From: an uncultured Prevotella sp.
GTDB taxonomy: Bacteria > Bacteroidota > Bacteroidia > Bacteroidales > Bacteroidaceae
Assembly: GCA_905196835.1 (NCBI GenBank)
Contig: CAJJWN010000004.1
Span: forward strand, 58,516 to 122,515
DNA length: 64,000 nucleotides
Direction: 5' to 3'
Under the pieces are notes generated by a model, which worked only from the letters and a program-made list of their open reading frames with translations, was not told where the DNA came from and did not search any database. Every line of letters begins with the position of its first letter. The first letter of the stretch is position 1. The translations under genes and the position numbers were made by a program. Positions 44,856 to 54,307 of the stretch are shown here, in pieces.

Positions 44856-45300
44856 TGCAGTTTGTCGGCAATTAAGGTGTAAGCATTGACAAAATGTCAA
44901 ACGGTAAATGTCTGTGCCTTTTGCTGAAATAGAACGGAAAGTCATTTGTTTGCCGTCGTTCATATGCTTCAATGCGGCCTTTTAGGCGGCAATATGCGGT
45001 CATTTGCATTGTCAAAGGCGGCCTTTAGCATTGATAAAAGCCGTCTTTGGCATCGGTGAGAGCCGTCCAAACTACCTGTTTGGACGGCCTTTTCATATAG
45101 TTTGAGCCGTCTTTACCTATTTTTTTAGCCGTTTATATTGCACACTATGACGGCTATCTACTGCAATGCTCTGGCTTATAGCCACTTGCGTTTGCACACG
45201 AAAAACTCACGTTTTTTTGTCCATTGCCCGATTGTTTTAGAACAACGCCGTTATAGAGCGTCAACGGAAATCAAAGTGTAAGTAAATGACGGCATAATGC
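44856..45300. other. Intergenic region with dispersed repeat
   Basis: No gene seen. Holds copy 3 of the dispersed repeat and its hairpin (44975-45088). Confidence 0.5.
44975..45088. repeat. Dispersed GCCGTCTTTGG repeat with GCCGTCCAAAC hairpin, copy 3
   Basis: Order as at 30424-30630: GCGGCCTTTTAGGCGG, AAAGGCGGCCTTTAGCATTG and AAAAGCCGTCTTTGGCATCG, then a perfect 11-pair hairpin GCCGTCCAAAC/GTTTGGACGGC (45062-45072, 45078-45088), here followed by CTTTTC, so it could end transcripts from trmN6. Confidence 0.7.
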
Positions 45301-45354
45301 TTGCATGTTGATAGAGGTGCGTTTGTCGGTAGAATAGTAAGATTCAAGCTTAAT

Positions 45355-45388
45355 TTGATAGGCGTATTGAATCTTTTTTGTAATTTTG
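45355..45388 (+). promoter_or_regulatory. Promoter of the YARHG-domain gene
   Basis: TTTG at 45355-45358, a 22-base spacer and TAATTTTG at 45381-45388. It implies that the leader is about 100 bases and that the coding start is the ATG at 45493, not farther upstream. Confidence 0.65.
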
Positions 45389-45492
45389 CTTGTCGGCTGT
45401 GTTCGTGTGAATGTGTAGGTCTGTGCGGTAGGTCTATGCGTTTCAAGATATACATGACAGGTCGGCTGAATGTAATTTTAAATGTCTATGCC

Positions 45493-46731
45493 ATGGAGAA
45501 ACGGATAAAATTTCAATTGTTTACATGTTTCAGTAGTTTGACTAAGGCCTTGTTTTTGCCGGCAATATTGCTGTTCGCTTCTGCGTTATGTACACAGATG
45601 TCGGCCAATGACGGCACGTATTATACAGACGGCAACCAGTTGCTGCCTTTGGTCGAGACAGACATCCGTGTGCAGCGCGAGGTCTTGACCCTTAGTTGGG
45701 ATGATGACGGCATGGCTGATGTTGACGTGTATTACGAGTTCTTTAATCATAGCAAGGGCAAAACCGTACTTATGGGCTTTGAGGCCGACGCTCCAGATTA
45801 TATGTCTTCGCTCGACAGGAGCGGTGCGCACCCCGCCATAATGGGGTTTACGGTAGAGGTGAACGGCGAGGCTCTGCCTGTATCAACGTCGGTCGTGAAC
45901 GTAGATACGCTTTATGTGAACGACGGGAAGGTGCTCGCGCTCGACCTTTCGCGTTATGATGTTGACGAGGCGCATACGGGTTCGTGGCTTTACACGCGTG
46001 AAGGCGACGGCGTACACATAGCGTTTGTGTACCATTTCGACGCGGCGTTCAAGCCGGGAGTGAACATCGTGCGCCATCATTACCGTTACCGCATGGATGA
46101 GTCTGTGGTGTTCAATTATAAGCTTGATTACAAGTTGACACCTGCCCTGCGATGGGGCAACAGGCAGATTGACGACTTTACGCTGCGCATCAAGGCGGAC
46201 AGCGTGCCGCTGCACTTTATGCTGGAGGACAGTTTGTTTCACAGAAAGGTTGACCCCGTGATTGAAGGTACTGGCAAATGGCGCAGGCGTATAATACAAA
46301 ACGACGGGTGGCCGGAGAAAATGCCGATGGCCGTTTGTGAGGTGTTTCTGCGCAATGCTTCGATAGAATATAAGGTGAAAGATTACCGCCCGGCTTCGGA
46401 ATTGCGAGTGTTTTCGGCCGTATGCACCGAGACCGGCGATATTAATGTGCCGTCTGACTATTACGCTTTCCGCTATAACCTTATGAGGCCGGACACGCTC
46501 GATAACGACATGTACCGCAAGGTGCGCAACCTGCCGTTCGCCCTGCGCGGCTATGTGTTCAAAGATGCTGCGCTGGACGGTTTCTTCCGCAGCCGGTGGT
46601 GGTACATGCCCGACATGGATTATGCCGCCACCCTTGAAAGTCTTACTGACAGTGAGCGGAGATGGCTGATTGGATTTGACGAAAAATATAAGGAAGTTGG
46701 AAGTGCCAAATCGTTTCCAATGGTTGAGTAA
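45493..46731 (+). CDS. Exported YARHG-domain protein
   Basis: With the start MEKRIKFQLFTCF the protein has 412 residues and a signal peptide (hydrophobic LFLPAILLFASALC, cleavage near QMSANDG). The mature part is beta-rich. At the C-terminus (about residues 350-395) is a YARHG-type domain: VRNLPFALRGYVFKD, FFRSRWWYMPD and LTDSERRWL, in which the YARHG core itself is changed to FALRG. YARHG domains occur in extracellular or periplasmic proteins of unknown action. A longer frame upstream exists but overlaps the promoter. It converges with the helicase gene 8 bases away. Confidence 0.75.
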   Translation: MEKRIKFQLFTCFSSLTKALFLPAILLFASALCTQMSANDGTYYTDGNQLLPLVETDIRVQREVLTLSWDDDGMADVDVYYEFFNHSKGKTVLMGFEADAPDYMSSLDRSGAHPAIMGFTVEVNGEALPVSTSVVNVDTLYVNDGKVLALDLSRYDVDEAHTGSWLYTREGDGVHIAFVYHFDAAFKPGVNIVRHHYRYRMDESVVFNYKLDYKLTPALRWGNRQIDDFTLRIKADSVPLHFMLEDSLFHRKVDPVIEGTGKWRRRIIQNDGWPEKMPMAVCEVFLRNASIEYKVKDYRPASELRVFSAVCTETGDINVPSDYYAFRYNLMRPDTLDNDMYRKVRNLPFALRGYVFKDAALDGFFRSRWWYMPDMDYAATLESLTDSERRWLIGFDEKYKEVGSAKSFPMVE

Positions 46732-46739
46732 ATGGCGAT

Positions 46740-48452
46740 TTATAGCCGTAGTTTCTTCATCCTTCTTTCGGCCTCTTTTGCGTCAGGGTATAGTTCGAGA
46801 GCCTTGCGGTAGTTTGCGGCGGCGGCCTCGGGCATGTGCTCGCGCTCGCATTCCTTGCCCATGAGGGTGTATTCGGCGGCGAGGCGTTTGAGCAAGCCGT
46901 CGCGGCGTGACATTTCCTTCTTCAGCTCAATGTTCTCCTGGCGCAATGTGTTGATTATTCCGAGCTTGCGGCGGATTAGGCGTTTGGCGGCAGGTTTCTC
47001 AATGTCGTAGCGGTGATGTATGGCGCGGAAGAAGGCGGAAAGGAATGTGTCGAAGTCGCCGCGGTCGAAGGCCTGTGCGGCATCGTGGTACTCCTTGTCG
47101 GCGGCAGACTCTTTCAGGGCGTTGCCGATGAGTGCGGTGTCGTTGTAAGTACGGGCGAACTGCTTTATTTCCTGACGAACGAAGACATCCTCACGGCGTA
47201 TTGGCTGGGCGAGGCTGATGCCTGAAAGCGACGTGCAGCGTGACAGGGCGACGTATGCCTGGCCTCCTGCGAACACTCCACCGGTGAAGTCGATGTTGAC
47301 GTGGCGGAACGTCAGTCCCTGGCTCTTGTGCACGGTGATGGCCCAGGCAAGGCGGATGGGGAACTGTATGTAGCTGCCAATTTCCTCTTCTTCGATTTTC
47401 TTTTCTTTCTCGTTGAACTTATAGCGCATGTTGCTCCACCGCTCTCGGCGCACGTCGTGCTCGTTGCCGTCTTCTGAGACGATGTAGAGCACGCCTTCAT
47501 CCTCGTCTATTCCCTCGACCACGCCGAGTGTTCCGTTTACCCAACGCTTGTCCATGTCGTTCTTGATGAAGATGATTTGCGCGCCGGGTTTTACTTCCAG
47601 TTCCATTGGTGTTGGCAGGCTGTTGTCGGGAAACTCGCCTTTTACTTCGCCGTAGAACGTGACGGCCTCGCCAGGCAGTTGCTTCAGGCGTTGCTCGTTG
47701 ATGTAGTCTACGGTGTCGCGGCGAGTTGAAAGGGTTATGGCGAGGCTGCCGCCGGCAGTGTCAAGCGTTCCGCCTACACGGGTGTTGAGCGTGCGCAGGT
47801 CGGCATCGGTGGCGTCGCTGGTGCGTATGTGGTCGAGTATCGATATGAACGCAGGGTCGTTTTGCCGGTAAACCTTGTGCAGCTCAATGCTTACAAGTCG
47901 CATTTCGTGCCACACCCGGGCGCCGAAGAAGAACGAGGTGGGGTAGTAGGGGTGTAGCATACGCCGCTCATCCTCTTTTATTACTGGTTCAAGCTGGTAG
48001 ATGTCGCCGACGAGCAGGAGCTGTTTACCGCCGAACGGCTCGCGCATGTTGCGTGAGTATACTCGCAATACCTTGTCAATGAAGTCGATGATGTCGGCAC
48101 GCACCATGCTTATTTCGTCTATGACGATAAGCTCCACCTCGCGTATTATTTTGCGTTTTTCGGATGTGTATTTCAGTGTCGAGCGCATGTTGCGTATAGA
48201 ATAACGCTCATCGTCTGGCAAAAGAGGGTGGAACGGCAGTTTGAAAAAGCTGTGCAGGGTGGAGCCGCCTGCGTTGATGGCTGCTATTCCCGTGGGGGCC
48301 AGTATGACGTGTTTTTTCTTTGTGTTTGCGCAAATGTGGCGCAGGAAGGTTGATTTGCCCGTACCTGCTTTTCCCGTAAGGAAAAGCGAGCGACGCGTGT
48401 ATTGTATTATTTGCAGGGCTTGTTGCAGCTCCGGGTTGTCGAGGTCGAGCAC
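46740..48452 (-). CDS. Pif1/RecD-like ATP-dependent DNA helicase with TPR-like tail
   Basis: A 570-residue superfamily 1 helicase. Walker A is TGKAGTGKSTFLRHI (about residues 26-40), followed by LAPTGIAAINAGGSTLHSFF, Walker B VIDEISMVRADI, LLLVGDIYQLEPV, and the 2B/motif VI region AWAITVHKSQGLTF and AYVALSRCTSL. The C-terminal region from about 480 is helical and ends with a TPR-like AAANYRKALELYPDAKEAE. This is the Bacteroidota Pif1-type; it may unwind forks or secondary structures. Transcribed leftwards, opposite to the YARHG gene. Confidence 0.88.
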   Translation of the reverse strand: MLDLDNPELQQALQIIQYTRRSLFLTGKAGTGKSTFLRHICANTKKKHVILAPTGIAAINAGGSTLHSFFKLPFHPLLPDDERYSIRNMRSTLKYTSEKRKIIREVELIVIDEISMVRADIIDFIDKVLRVYSRNMREPFGGKQLLLVGDIYQLEPVIKEDERRMLHPYYPTSFFFGARVWHEMRLVSIELHKVYRQNDPAFISILDHIRTSDATDADLRTLNTRVGGTLDTAGGSLAITLSTRRDTVDYINEQRLKQLPGEAVTFYGEVKGEFPDNSLPTPMELEVKPGAQIIFIKNDMDKRWVNGTLGVVEGIDEDEGVLYIVSEDGNEHDVRRERWSNMRYKFNEKEKKIEEEEIGSYIQFPIRLAWAITVHKSQGLTFRHVNIDFTGGVFAGGQAYVALSRCTSLSGISLAQPIRREDVFVRQEIKQFARTYNDTALIGNALKESAADKEYHDAAQAFDRGDFDTFLSAFFRAIHHRYDIEKPAAKRLIRRKLGIINTLRQENIELKKEMSRRDGLLKRLAAEYTLMGKECEREHMPEAAAANYRKALELYPDAKEAERRMKKLRL

Positions 48453-48511
48453 TTCTATAATTAAGGGTTAAGAGTTATTAGATATGAATTAAGAATTAAG
48501 AGTTAAGAGTT

Positions 48512-48571
48512 AAGAATTAAGAAAATATGCTTCAATGTATTTGTTTGATAAAACATATTTTCTTAATTCTT
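48512..48571. terminator. Long AT hairpin between PBP1A and helicase genes
   Basis: Perfect 18-pair inverted repeat AAGAATTAAGAAAATATG / CATATTTTCTTAATTCTT (48512-48529, 48554-48571). It is located just past the PBP1A stop on the minus strand and before the helicase gene. A row of GAATTAAGAGTTAA variants precedes it (48485-48520). GC-poor, so termination is less certain. Confidence 0.5.
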
Positions 48572-48591
48572 ATCTCTCAATTCTTAATTAT

Positions 48592-51129
48592 TTATAGGTC
48601 TTCAAATCTTATGACTTCTTCATGTGGCTTGTCTGATTTCTTTGGCTCGTCTTTACCTCCAGACGGTTTGGCAGGTGACGGTTTGTCAATGTTTACAGAA
48701 TTGCCTATGACCATCTTCTCCAATGCGTTCATTGGATGTCCGGCTTTCTCTGCTGCGATAGAGTCGGCTATGGCGGCACTGTCTATGGCTGCCGTGTCTT
48801 TCTTGACAGGATAGTAGCTGTCGCACATGTACATGTCGCGTGTAATGTCGTCATCTATCGGCTTATGGAAGCGTCCGTGGTATTTGCGGAAGTCAGGGTC
48901 GGCCATGAGCGATTGCAGGAAGTAGCCGCAGATGGGCAACGCGGTGCGGCTACCTTGTCCTAATGCGCCGGTGCGGAAGTGTATGCTACGATATTCACCG
49001 CCAACCCATGCTCCGACAACAATGTTGGGACTTACACCCATGAACCATGCGTCAGAATGGTTGTTTGACGTTCCTGTCTTTCCGCCGAAGTCAGTGTCGC
49101 CTGCGGCATTGTTGATATATCCCCACAGGCTTTGCGACGTACCGCCAGGCTCGCGCATTCCGCCCATTAGCAATTGCTGCATGAAGAATGCGCTTTTATA
49201 CGGTATTACCTGTTTCTCTTCTGGTTTGCTTGTATATACTTCGTTCCCGTCTTTGTCAACAATCCTTGTCACAAGCACAGGCTCTATGTGCTTGCCGTCA
49301 TTGGCGATGGTGCAATATGCGTTTACCATCTCGAGCAGGTTTACGTCAGACGAGCCGAGAGCCAATGACGGCTGTTCGTCGAGCGGGCTTTTTATACCCA
49401 TGTCGTGAGCGGTCTTGGCGATGTTTTTTATCCCCATTTCTTGTCCCAGCCTGACGGCAACCGAATTGATACTTCGTGCAAAGGCTCCTTTCAACGGTAT
49501 GGAGTCTCCGGAGAAACGTCCGTTGGCATTGGTGGGAGTCCATGTTGTCATGCCATGCTTCTGTTTGTCATATACTTCCATGCGGATATACTCGTCGCGC
49601 CGTTTGTCGCAGGGAGTAAGTCCTTGGTTCATTGCCTCTGTGTAGACGAAGAGTTTGAATGTTGAGCCAGGTTGGCGCATTGCCGTAACTTTGTCGTATT
49701 TCCAAGAGTCGAAGTCAATATCTCCCACCCATGCTCTTACTTGTCCTGTTTGAGGTTCCATTGCGACAAACGAGCAGTGCATGAACTTCACCATGTATCG
49801 TATGGAGTCCATGGTGCTCATTTCCTTTTCAATGGTACCGTTCTCATAATCAAACAGTTTCACCTTGTGCGGCTTGTTGAGGTAATAGGTTATAGAGTCT
49901 GGTTGGTCAGGAAACTTCTGTGAAAGCATCTTGTACGCAGGCTGTTTCTTTGCGATGTCTTCGATAAAACCCGGTATAACCTGGTGATTTTCGTCGCGCC
50001 AAGGGTCCTGTCCGGCCCAGTGGCGGTCGAAGTTGCGCTGTACTTGGCGCATCTGTTTGCGTGCTGCGTCTTCAGCGAATTTCTGCATACGGGTGTCAAT
50101 GGTGGTGTATATCTTCAGGCCGCTGCTGTAGAGGTCATAGCCATTCTCCTTGCACCAGTCTTTCAGGTAATTTGCAATGGCTTCACGGAAATATTTAGCC
50201 TGTCCGTCGTAGTTGCTTTCCACACTGTAATTTAGCTTTATTGGCATTGCGCTTATAGAGTCGTATTCTGAACGGGAAATGTCTCCGTGGGTAAACATGT
50301 TATGCAATACAACATTGCGGCGTTCCAGACTGTTGTCAGGGTGGCTTATCGGGTTGTAATAGGTTGTAGCTTTAAGCATTCCTACGAGTACTGCTGCTTG
50401 TTCGTGTGTCATCTTGGCTGGTGTCGTATTGAAATATGTCTTACATGCGGTTTTTATTCCGTATGCGTTAGAGCCGAAATCAACCGTGTTTGCGTACATC
50501 GTCAGTATTTCCTGCTTGTCGTAGAGCAACTCAAGCTTGGTGGCAATAATCCACTCTTTGCTCTTCATTATAAGCATACGGACACCGGGAATGTAACCTA
50601 ACAATCCTGTAGAATACTGTGTCCTTACGCGGAACATGTTTTTTGCCAATTGCTGCGTTATGGTAGATGCGCCGCGTGCCTCATGTCCTAAAACAATGTC
50701 TTTCAACACTGCGAACATCCCGATAGGGTCTACTCCGCGGTGTTTATAAAAACGCTCGTCTTCAGTATCTATCAGGGCTTTCCAGAACACAGGGTTTACA
50801 TCCTCGTATTTTATAGGCGTACGGTTTTCGCTGAAATATTTGCCTATAAGTACACCGTCTGCGCTGTATATTTCCGAAGCTTCGCTTGTTGTCGGCTTTT
50901 TTATTTGCGAGAAGCCCGGCGACTTGCCGAACAGCCAGAGGAAGTTGATGTCTACCATACCCAAGTAGACGATAAACGCGACTATGAGAGAAAGTATTAT
51001 TGTTATAGTTTTTTTATACCATTTGCTTCCAACATAAAGATTTTTGTACCAAAGCCAAAAGGCTTTGATTTTTTTTACACATAGACCGATAAGTCTGCCT
51101 ATGAATGAATTTCTGAATTTTTGGAACAT
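48592..51129 (-). CDS. Penicillin-binding protein 1A (class A)
   Basis: An 845-residue bifunctional peptidoglycan synthase. After a cytoplasmic tail and membrane helix (about residues 43-70) comes the glycosyltransferase domain (family 51: IDTEDERFYKHRGVDPIG, GASTITQQLAKNMF, KEWIIATKLE) and then the transpeptidase domain with the SxxK motif in QPGSTFKLFVYTEAM, SxN in RSINSVAV and KTG in FGGKTGTSNNHSDAWF. The tail (from about 775) is low complexity, rich in Ala, Lys and Pro. It follows miaA by 50 bases and may be read from the lpx operon or from its own promoter. Confidence 0.93.
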   Translation of the reverse strand: MFQKFRNSFIGRLIGLCVKKIKAFWLWYKNLYVGSKWYKKTITIILSLIVAFIVYLGMVDINFLWLFGKSPGFSQIKKPTTSEASEIYSADGVLIGKYFSENRTPIKYEDVNPVFWKALIDTEDERFYKHRGVDPIGMFAVLKDIVLGHEARGASTITQQLAKNMFRVRTQYSTGLLGYIPGVRMLIMKSKEWIIATKLELLYDKQEILTMYANTVDFGSNAYGIKTACKTYFNTTPAKMTHEQAAVLVGMLKATTYYNPISHPDNSLERRNVVLHNMFTHGDISRSEYDSISAMPIKLNYSVESNYDGQAKYFREAIANYLKDWCKENGYDLYSSGLKIYTTIDTRMQKFAEDAARKQMRQVQRNFDRHWAGQDPWRDENHQVIPGFIEDIAKKQPAYKMLSQKFPDQPDSITYYLNKPHKVKLFDYENGTIEKEMSTMDSIRYMVKFMHCSFVAMEPQTGQVRAWVGDIDFDSWKYDKVTAMRQPGSTFKLFVYTEAMNQGLTPCDKRRDEYIRMEVYDKQKHGMTTWTPTNANGRFSGDSIPLKGAFARSINSVAVRLGQEMGIKNIAKTAHDMGIKSPLDEQPSLALGSSDVNLLEMVNAYCTIANDGKHIEPVLVTRIVDKDGNEVYTSKPEEKQVIPYKSAFFMQQLLMGGMREPGGTSQSLWGYINNAAGDTDFGGKTGTSNNHSDAWFMGVSPNIVVGAWVGGEYRSIHFRTGALGQGSRTALPICGYFLQSLMADPDFRKYHGRFHKPIDDDITRDMYMCDSYYPVKKDTAAIDSAAIADSIAAEKAGHPMNALEKMVIGNSVNIDKPSPAKPSGGKDEPKKSDKPHEEVIRFEDL

Positions 51130-51179
51130 AAGTTGTTATTGTCTGTTTTGTGATGCAAATGTAGTGAAAAAGCTACATT

Positions 51180-52076
51180 CTAACAGAAAGAGCGAATATA
51201 ATTTATGATTTCTTCAACATTGTCTGGAGAAAACCATCTGATGTCTTTGTCGCGTTTGAACCATGTAAGTTGTTTGCGGCAATATTTGTGTGTGTTACAT
51301 TTTATCCTGAATATGGCTTCTTCCAATGTGCAATTTCCGTCGAAATAATCAAAAAGTTCTTTGTAACCTACTGTGTTGAGTGCATTAAGCCCTTTGTATG
51401 GGTGCATTCTACGGGCTTCGTCAATCAGACCTGATGCAATCATGTTTTCCACACGTTCGTCGATGCGTCCGTATAGTTCACCGCGTTCCCGGGTTAGTCC
51501 GATTTTTATAATCCTGAAAGGCCGTTCTTTCTTTATATTTGTCCTGAATGATGTATAAGTTCTGCCTGTAGACAGGCAAATTTCCACAGCGTGTATTACA
51601 CGCTTGGGATTGTTCTTGTCTACTATAGAATAATATTCGGGGTCAAGTTCTTTTAATTTGTTTTGCATCTCGCTAAGGCCATGTCGCTCATAGTCTTCCT
51701 TAACAAGATTTCTTATATGTTCGTTTACCGTAGGAATATCGTCGATGCCGTTACATACGGCATCGACGTACATCATGCTTCCTCCTGACAGGATTACAAC
51801 ATCTTTTTCATGGAAAAGCCTGCCGAGCAGGGTTATAACTTCATTCTCAAACATCGAGGCATTAAAATAATCCTTGATGCTGAGATTGCCTATAAAATAA
51901 TGCTTGACCATGTTTTGCTCGTCATCGGTCGGTGCGGCAGTCCCTATCGGGATTTCCTTGAACATCTGCCTAGAATCGGCATTTATTATCACTGTGTCCA
52001 ATTGTTTTGCCACATCAATACACAACGCCGTTTTGCCAACCCCTGTCGGCCCGACGATGACAATAAGCGTATTCAT
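51180..52076 (-). CDS. miaA: tRNA dimethylallyltransferase
   Basis: Adds an isopentenyl group to A37 of tRNAs reading UNN codons. The 298-residue protein shows the P-loop IVGPTGVGKTALCIDVAKQL (residues 6-25), INADSRQMFKEIPIGTAAP, VILSGGSMMYVDAV and QLTWFKRDKDIRWF near the C-terminus. GGSMMYVDA replaces the usual GGTGLY by small changes. It begins four bases past the lpxA stop. Confidence 0.93.
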   Translation of the reverse strand: MNTLIVIVGPTGVGKTALCIDVAKQLDTVIINADSRQMFKEIPIGTAAPTDDEQNMVKHYFIGNLSIKDYFNASMFENEVITLLGRLFHEKDVVILSGGSMMYVDAVCNGIDDIPTVNEHIRNLVKEDYERHGLSEMQNKLKELDPEYYSIVDKNNPKRVIHAVEICLSTGRTYTSFRTNIKKERPFRIIKIGLTRERGELYGRIDERVENMIASGLIDEARRMHPYKGLNALNTVGYKELFDYFDGNCTLEEAIFRIKCNTHKYCRKQLTWFKRDKDIRWFSPDNVEEIINYIRSFC

Positions 52077-52080
52077 GGAT

Positions 52081-52851
52081 TTACCTTATGATGCCTCTCT
52101 TCGAATTTTCAACGAAGTCTATGATGTAATTGATATCCTTGCTATCGGGAATGCATTTACGGATTTCTTCTATACCTTCTTTAAGCACGCCCTTGGAATA
52201 AAGCAGGCGGTATGCCTCGTGGATGTTGTTGATTAGCTCGTTGTTAAATCCTCGACGGCGAAGTCCGACAAGGTTGATTCCGCAATACTTTGTAGGTTCT
52301 TTTCCTGCTATGATAAACGGTGGAATGTCCTGGCTGAAGCGGCATCCTCCTTGTATCATGACATAGCCGCCGATATGGCAGAACTGGTGACAAAGAACTT
52401 CAGCACTTATTATCGCATTATCATCAACGGTTACTTCTCCTCCAAACTTGGTAGAGTTCCCTATTATACAACCGCTACCAACCACGCAGTCGTGTGCGAT
52501 GTGCACATTTTCCATCAAAAGATTGTTTGAGCCTACTTTTGTTGTACCTTTGGATGCCGTGCCCCTTGATATGGTAACACATTCGCGTATGCTGTTGTTG
52601 TCACCTATCTCGCACGTTGTATCTTCGCCTTTGAATTTCAGGTCTTGAGGCTTTGTGCTTATGCTTGCGCCTGGCATGATTTCGTTCCCGTTGCCTATGC
52701 GTGCGCCGTAATTTATCGTTACGCTATTTTGAAAAACATTATTGTCACCGATTACTGTGTTTTTGTCAATGTAGCAGAACGGGCCGATAATGTTGTTGTC
52801 ACCAAGTTTTGCTTCAGGATGAATGTATGCAAGCGGACTTATTTGGTTCAT
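52081..52851 (-). CDS. lpxA: UDP-N-acetylglucosamine acyltransferase
   Basis: First enzyme of lipid A synthesis. The 256 residues form a left-handed beta helix of hexapeptide repeats (IGPFCYIDKNTVIGDNNV and onward), with the catalytic His in VHIAHDCVVGSG and the typical QGGCRFSQDIPPFIIAGKEP. The helical C-terminus (from about 190) is present. It follows lpxC-fabZ after a hairpin. Confidence 0.93.
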   Translation of the reverse strand: MNQISPLAYIHPEAKLGDNNIIGPFCYIDKNTVIGDNNVFQNSVTINYGARIGNGNEIMPGASISTKPQDLKFKGEDTTCEIGDNNSIRECVTISRGTASKGTTKVGSNNLLMENVHIAHDCVVGSGCIIGNSTKFGGEVTVDDNAIISAEVLCHQFCHIGGYVMIQGGCRFSQDIPPFIIAGKEPTKYCGINLVGLRRRGFNNELINNIHEAYRLLYSKGVLKEGIEEIRKCIPDSKDINYIIDFVENSKRGIIR

Positions 52852-52872
52852 AATCTTGTAGTATTAGTATTT

Positions 52873-52900
52873 AAGGGGCAGATGGTGTAGTCTGCCCCTT
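52873..52900. promoter_or_regulatory. Hairpin between lpxC-fabZ and lpxA
   Basis: Perfect 10-pair stem AAGGGGCAGA/TCTGCCCCTT (52873-52882, 52891-52900) with an 8-base loop. No T run follows on the minus strand, so it is more likely a processing or partial-termination element inside the operon than a true terminator. Confidence 0.55.
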
Positions 52901-52915
52901 ATGTTAAAAGGTGTA

Positions 52916-54307
52916 TTACTTGTTTTTTACAATCTGTGCGGTGAAAGTCGCTTCAGACACAACTTTATCTCCCACAAATACATATCCCTTCATTGACGAT
53001 ACACCGTGGCGTACAGGTGCAAGCAAATCAACTTTGAAGAGCAGCGTATCGCCTGGAACAACTTTCTGGCGGAACTTCACGTCGTCAATTTTCATGAAGT
53101 ATGTAGACCATCGTTCCGGTTCGTCAACTGTGTTCAGTACGAGCAGACCGCCGCATTGAGCCATAGCCTCAACCTGTAAAACACCCGGCATAACTGGCTC
53201 TTGAGGGAAGTGCCCAGTGAAGAAAGGCTCGTTGCTTGTAACGTTTTTCACACCGACAATGCTGCTTGGTCCAAGGGCAATAACTTTGTCTACCAACTGC
53301 ATCGGGTAACGGTGGGGTAATAACTCGCGGATGCGGTTGACATCCATTACTGGCGGTTCGTTACAATTGTATATCGGGGCTTGTATTTCGTGTTTGCGTA
53401 TTTCGCGGCGCATCAGGCGTGCAAACTTGTTATTGATTGTATGACCCGGTTTTGTCGCTATAATACGCCCCTTTATTGGTTTGCCGATAAGAGCCATGTC
53501 GCCTATAATGTCAAGCAGCTTATGGCGGGTGCATTCATTTTCCCATACCAAAGGCTTGTGTTGTATATAGCCGAGCTTTGTTGCGTCAAGGTGTGGCACA
53601 TTAAGGAAGTCGGCAAGGGCGTCAAGCCTTTCTTGCGTGGTCTGCCTCTCGTATATTACAATAGCATTGTCCATGTCGCCGCCTTTTATCAGGTTCGCCC
53701 TTAGCAGAGGCTCAATATCCCTTACAAATACGAATGTACGTGCCGGAGCGATTTCAGTGGCAAAGTCTTCGATATGATCGAGCGTTGCGAATTGGCTGTT
53801 GATGAACTTCGAGTCGAACGAGCACATCGCTGTAAGACTGAACTCGTCGTCTGGCAAAATTGTTATGCACGAGCCGGATTCGGGGTCTTTGACCTCTATT
53901 TTATGACGGATGATATAGTAATCCTTTGGGGCGTTCTGTTCCTCAATACCGATTTCCTGTATCTTGTTTATGTATTGTGCTGCAGAACCGTCAAGGATTG
54001 GAAACTCCGGGCCGTTTACCTGTATCAGGCAGTTGTCTATTCCGAGGGCGTACAATGCGGCAAGTGCGTGTTCTACTGTTGAAATCCTTACATCGCCTTT
54101 GCCTACCACCGTTCCGCGTTGCGTGTCAACTACGTTTTCTGCGATGGCATCGATTGTGGGTTGCCCGTCAAGGTCAATTCTTTGTATTTTATATCCCGTA
54201 TTGACGGCTGCCGGGTTAAACGTGATTGTGAGGTTAAGTCCCGTGTGCAAGCCTTTTCCACATAAGGCAAAGCTGCCTTTAAGTGTATTCTGTTTAGACA
54301 TTTCCAT
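52916..54307 (-). CDS. lpxC-fabZ: Fused LpxC deacetylase and FabZ dehydratase
   Basis: A 463-residue fusion. Residues 1 to about 305 are LpxC, the zinc deacetylase that commits to lipid A (GKGLHTGLNLTI, STVEHALAALYALGIDNC with a zinc His, HKLLDIIGDMALIG with zinc His and Asp, and KPGHTINNKFA with the catalytic His). Residues about 320-463 are FabZ, the 3-hydroxyacyl-ACP dehydratase (LPHRYPMQLVDKV, GHFPQEPVMPGVLQVEAMAQ). The fusion is characteristic of Bacteroidota and links acyl supply to lipid A. Its ATG overlaps the lpxD stop (TAATG). Confidence 0.95.
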   Translation of the reverse strand: MEMSKQNTLKGSFALCGKGLHTGLNLTITFNPAAVNTGYKIQRIDLDGQPTIDAIAENVVDTQRGTVVGKGDVRISTVEHALAALYALGIDNCLIQVNGPEFPILDGSAAQYINKIQEIGIEEQNAPKDYYIIRHKIEVKDPESGSCITILPDDEFSLTAMCSFDSKFINSQFATLDHIEDFATEIAPARTFVFVRDIEPLLRANLIKGGDMDNAIVIYERQTTQERLDALADFLNVPHLDATKLGYIQHKPLVWENECTRHKLLDIIGDMALIGKPIKGRIIATKPGHTINNKFARLMRREIRKHEIQAPIYNCNEPPVMDVNRIRELLPHRYPMQLVDKVIALGPSSIVGVKNVTSNEPFFTGHFPQEPVMPGVLQVEAMAQCGGLLVLNTVDEPERWSTYFMKIDDVKFRQKVVPGDTLLFKVDLLAPVRHGVSSMKGYVFVGDKVVSEATFTAQIVKNK

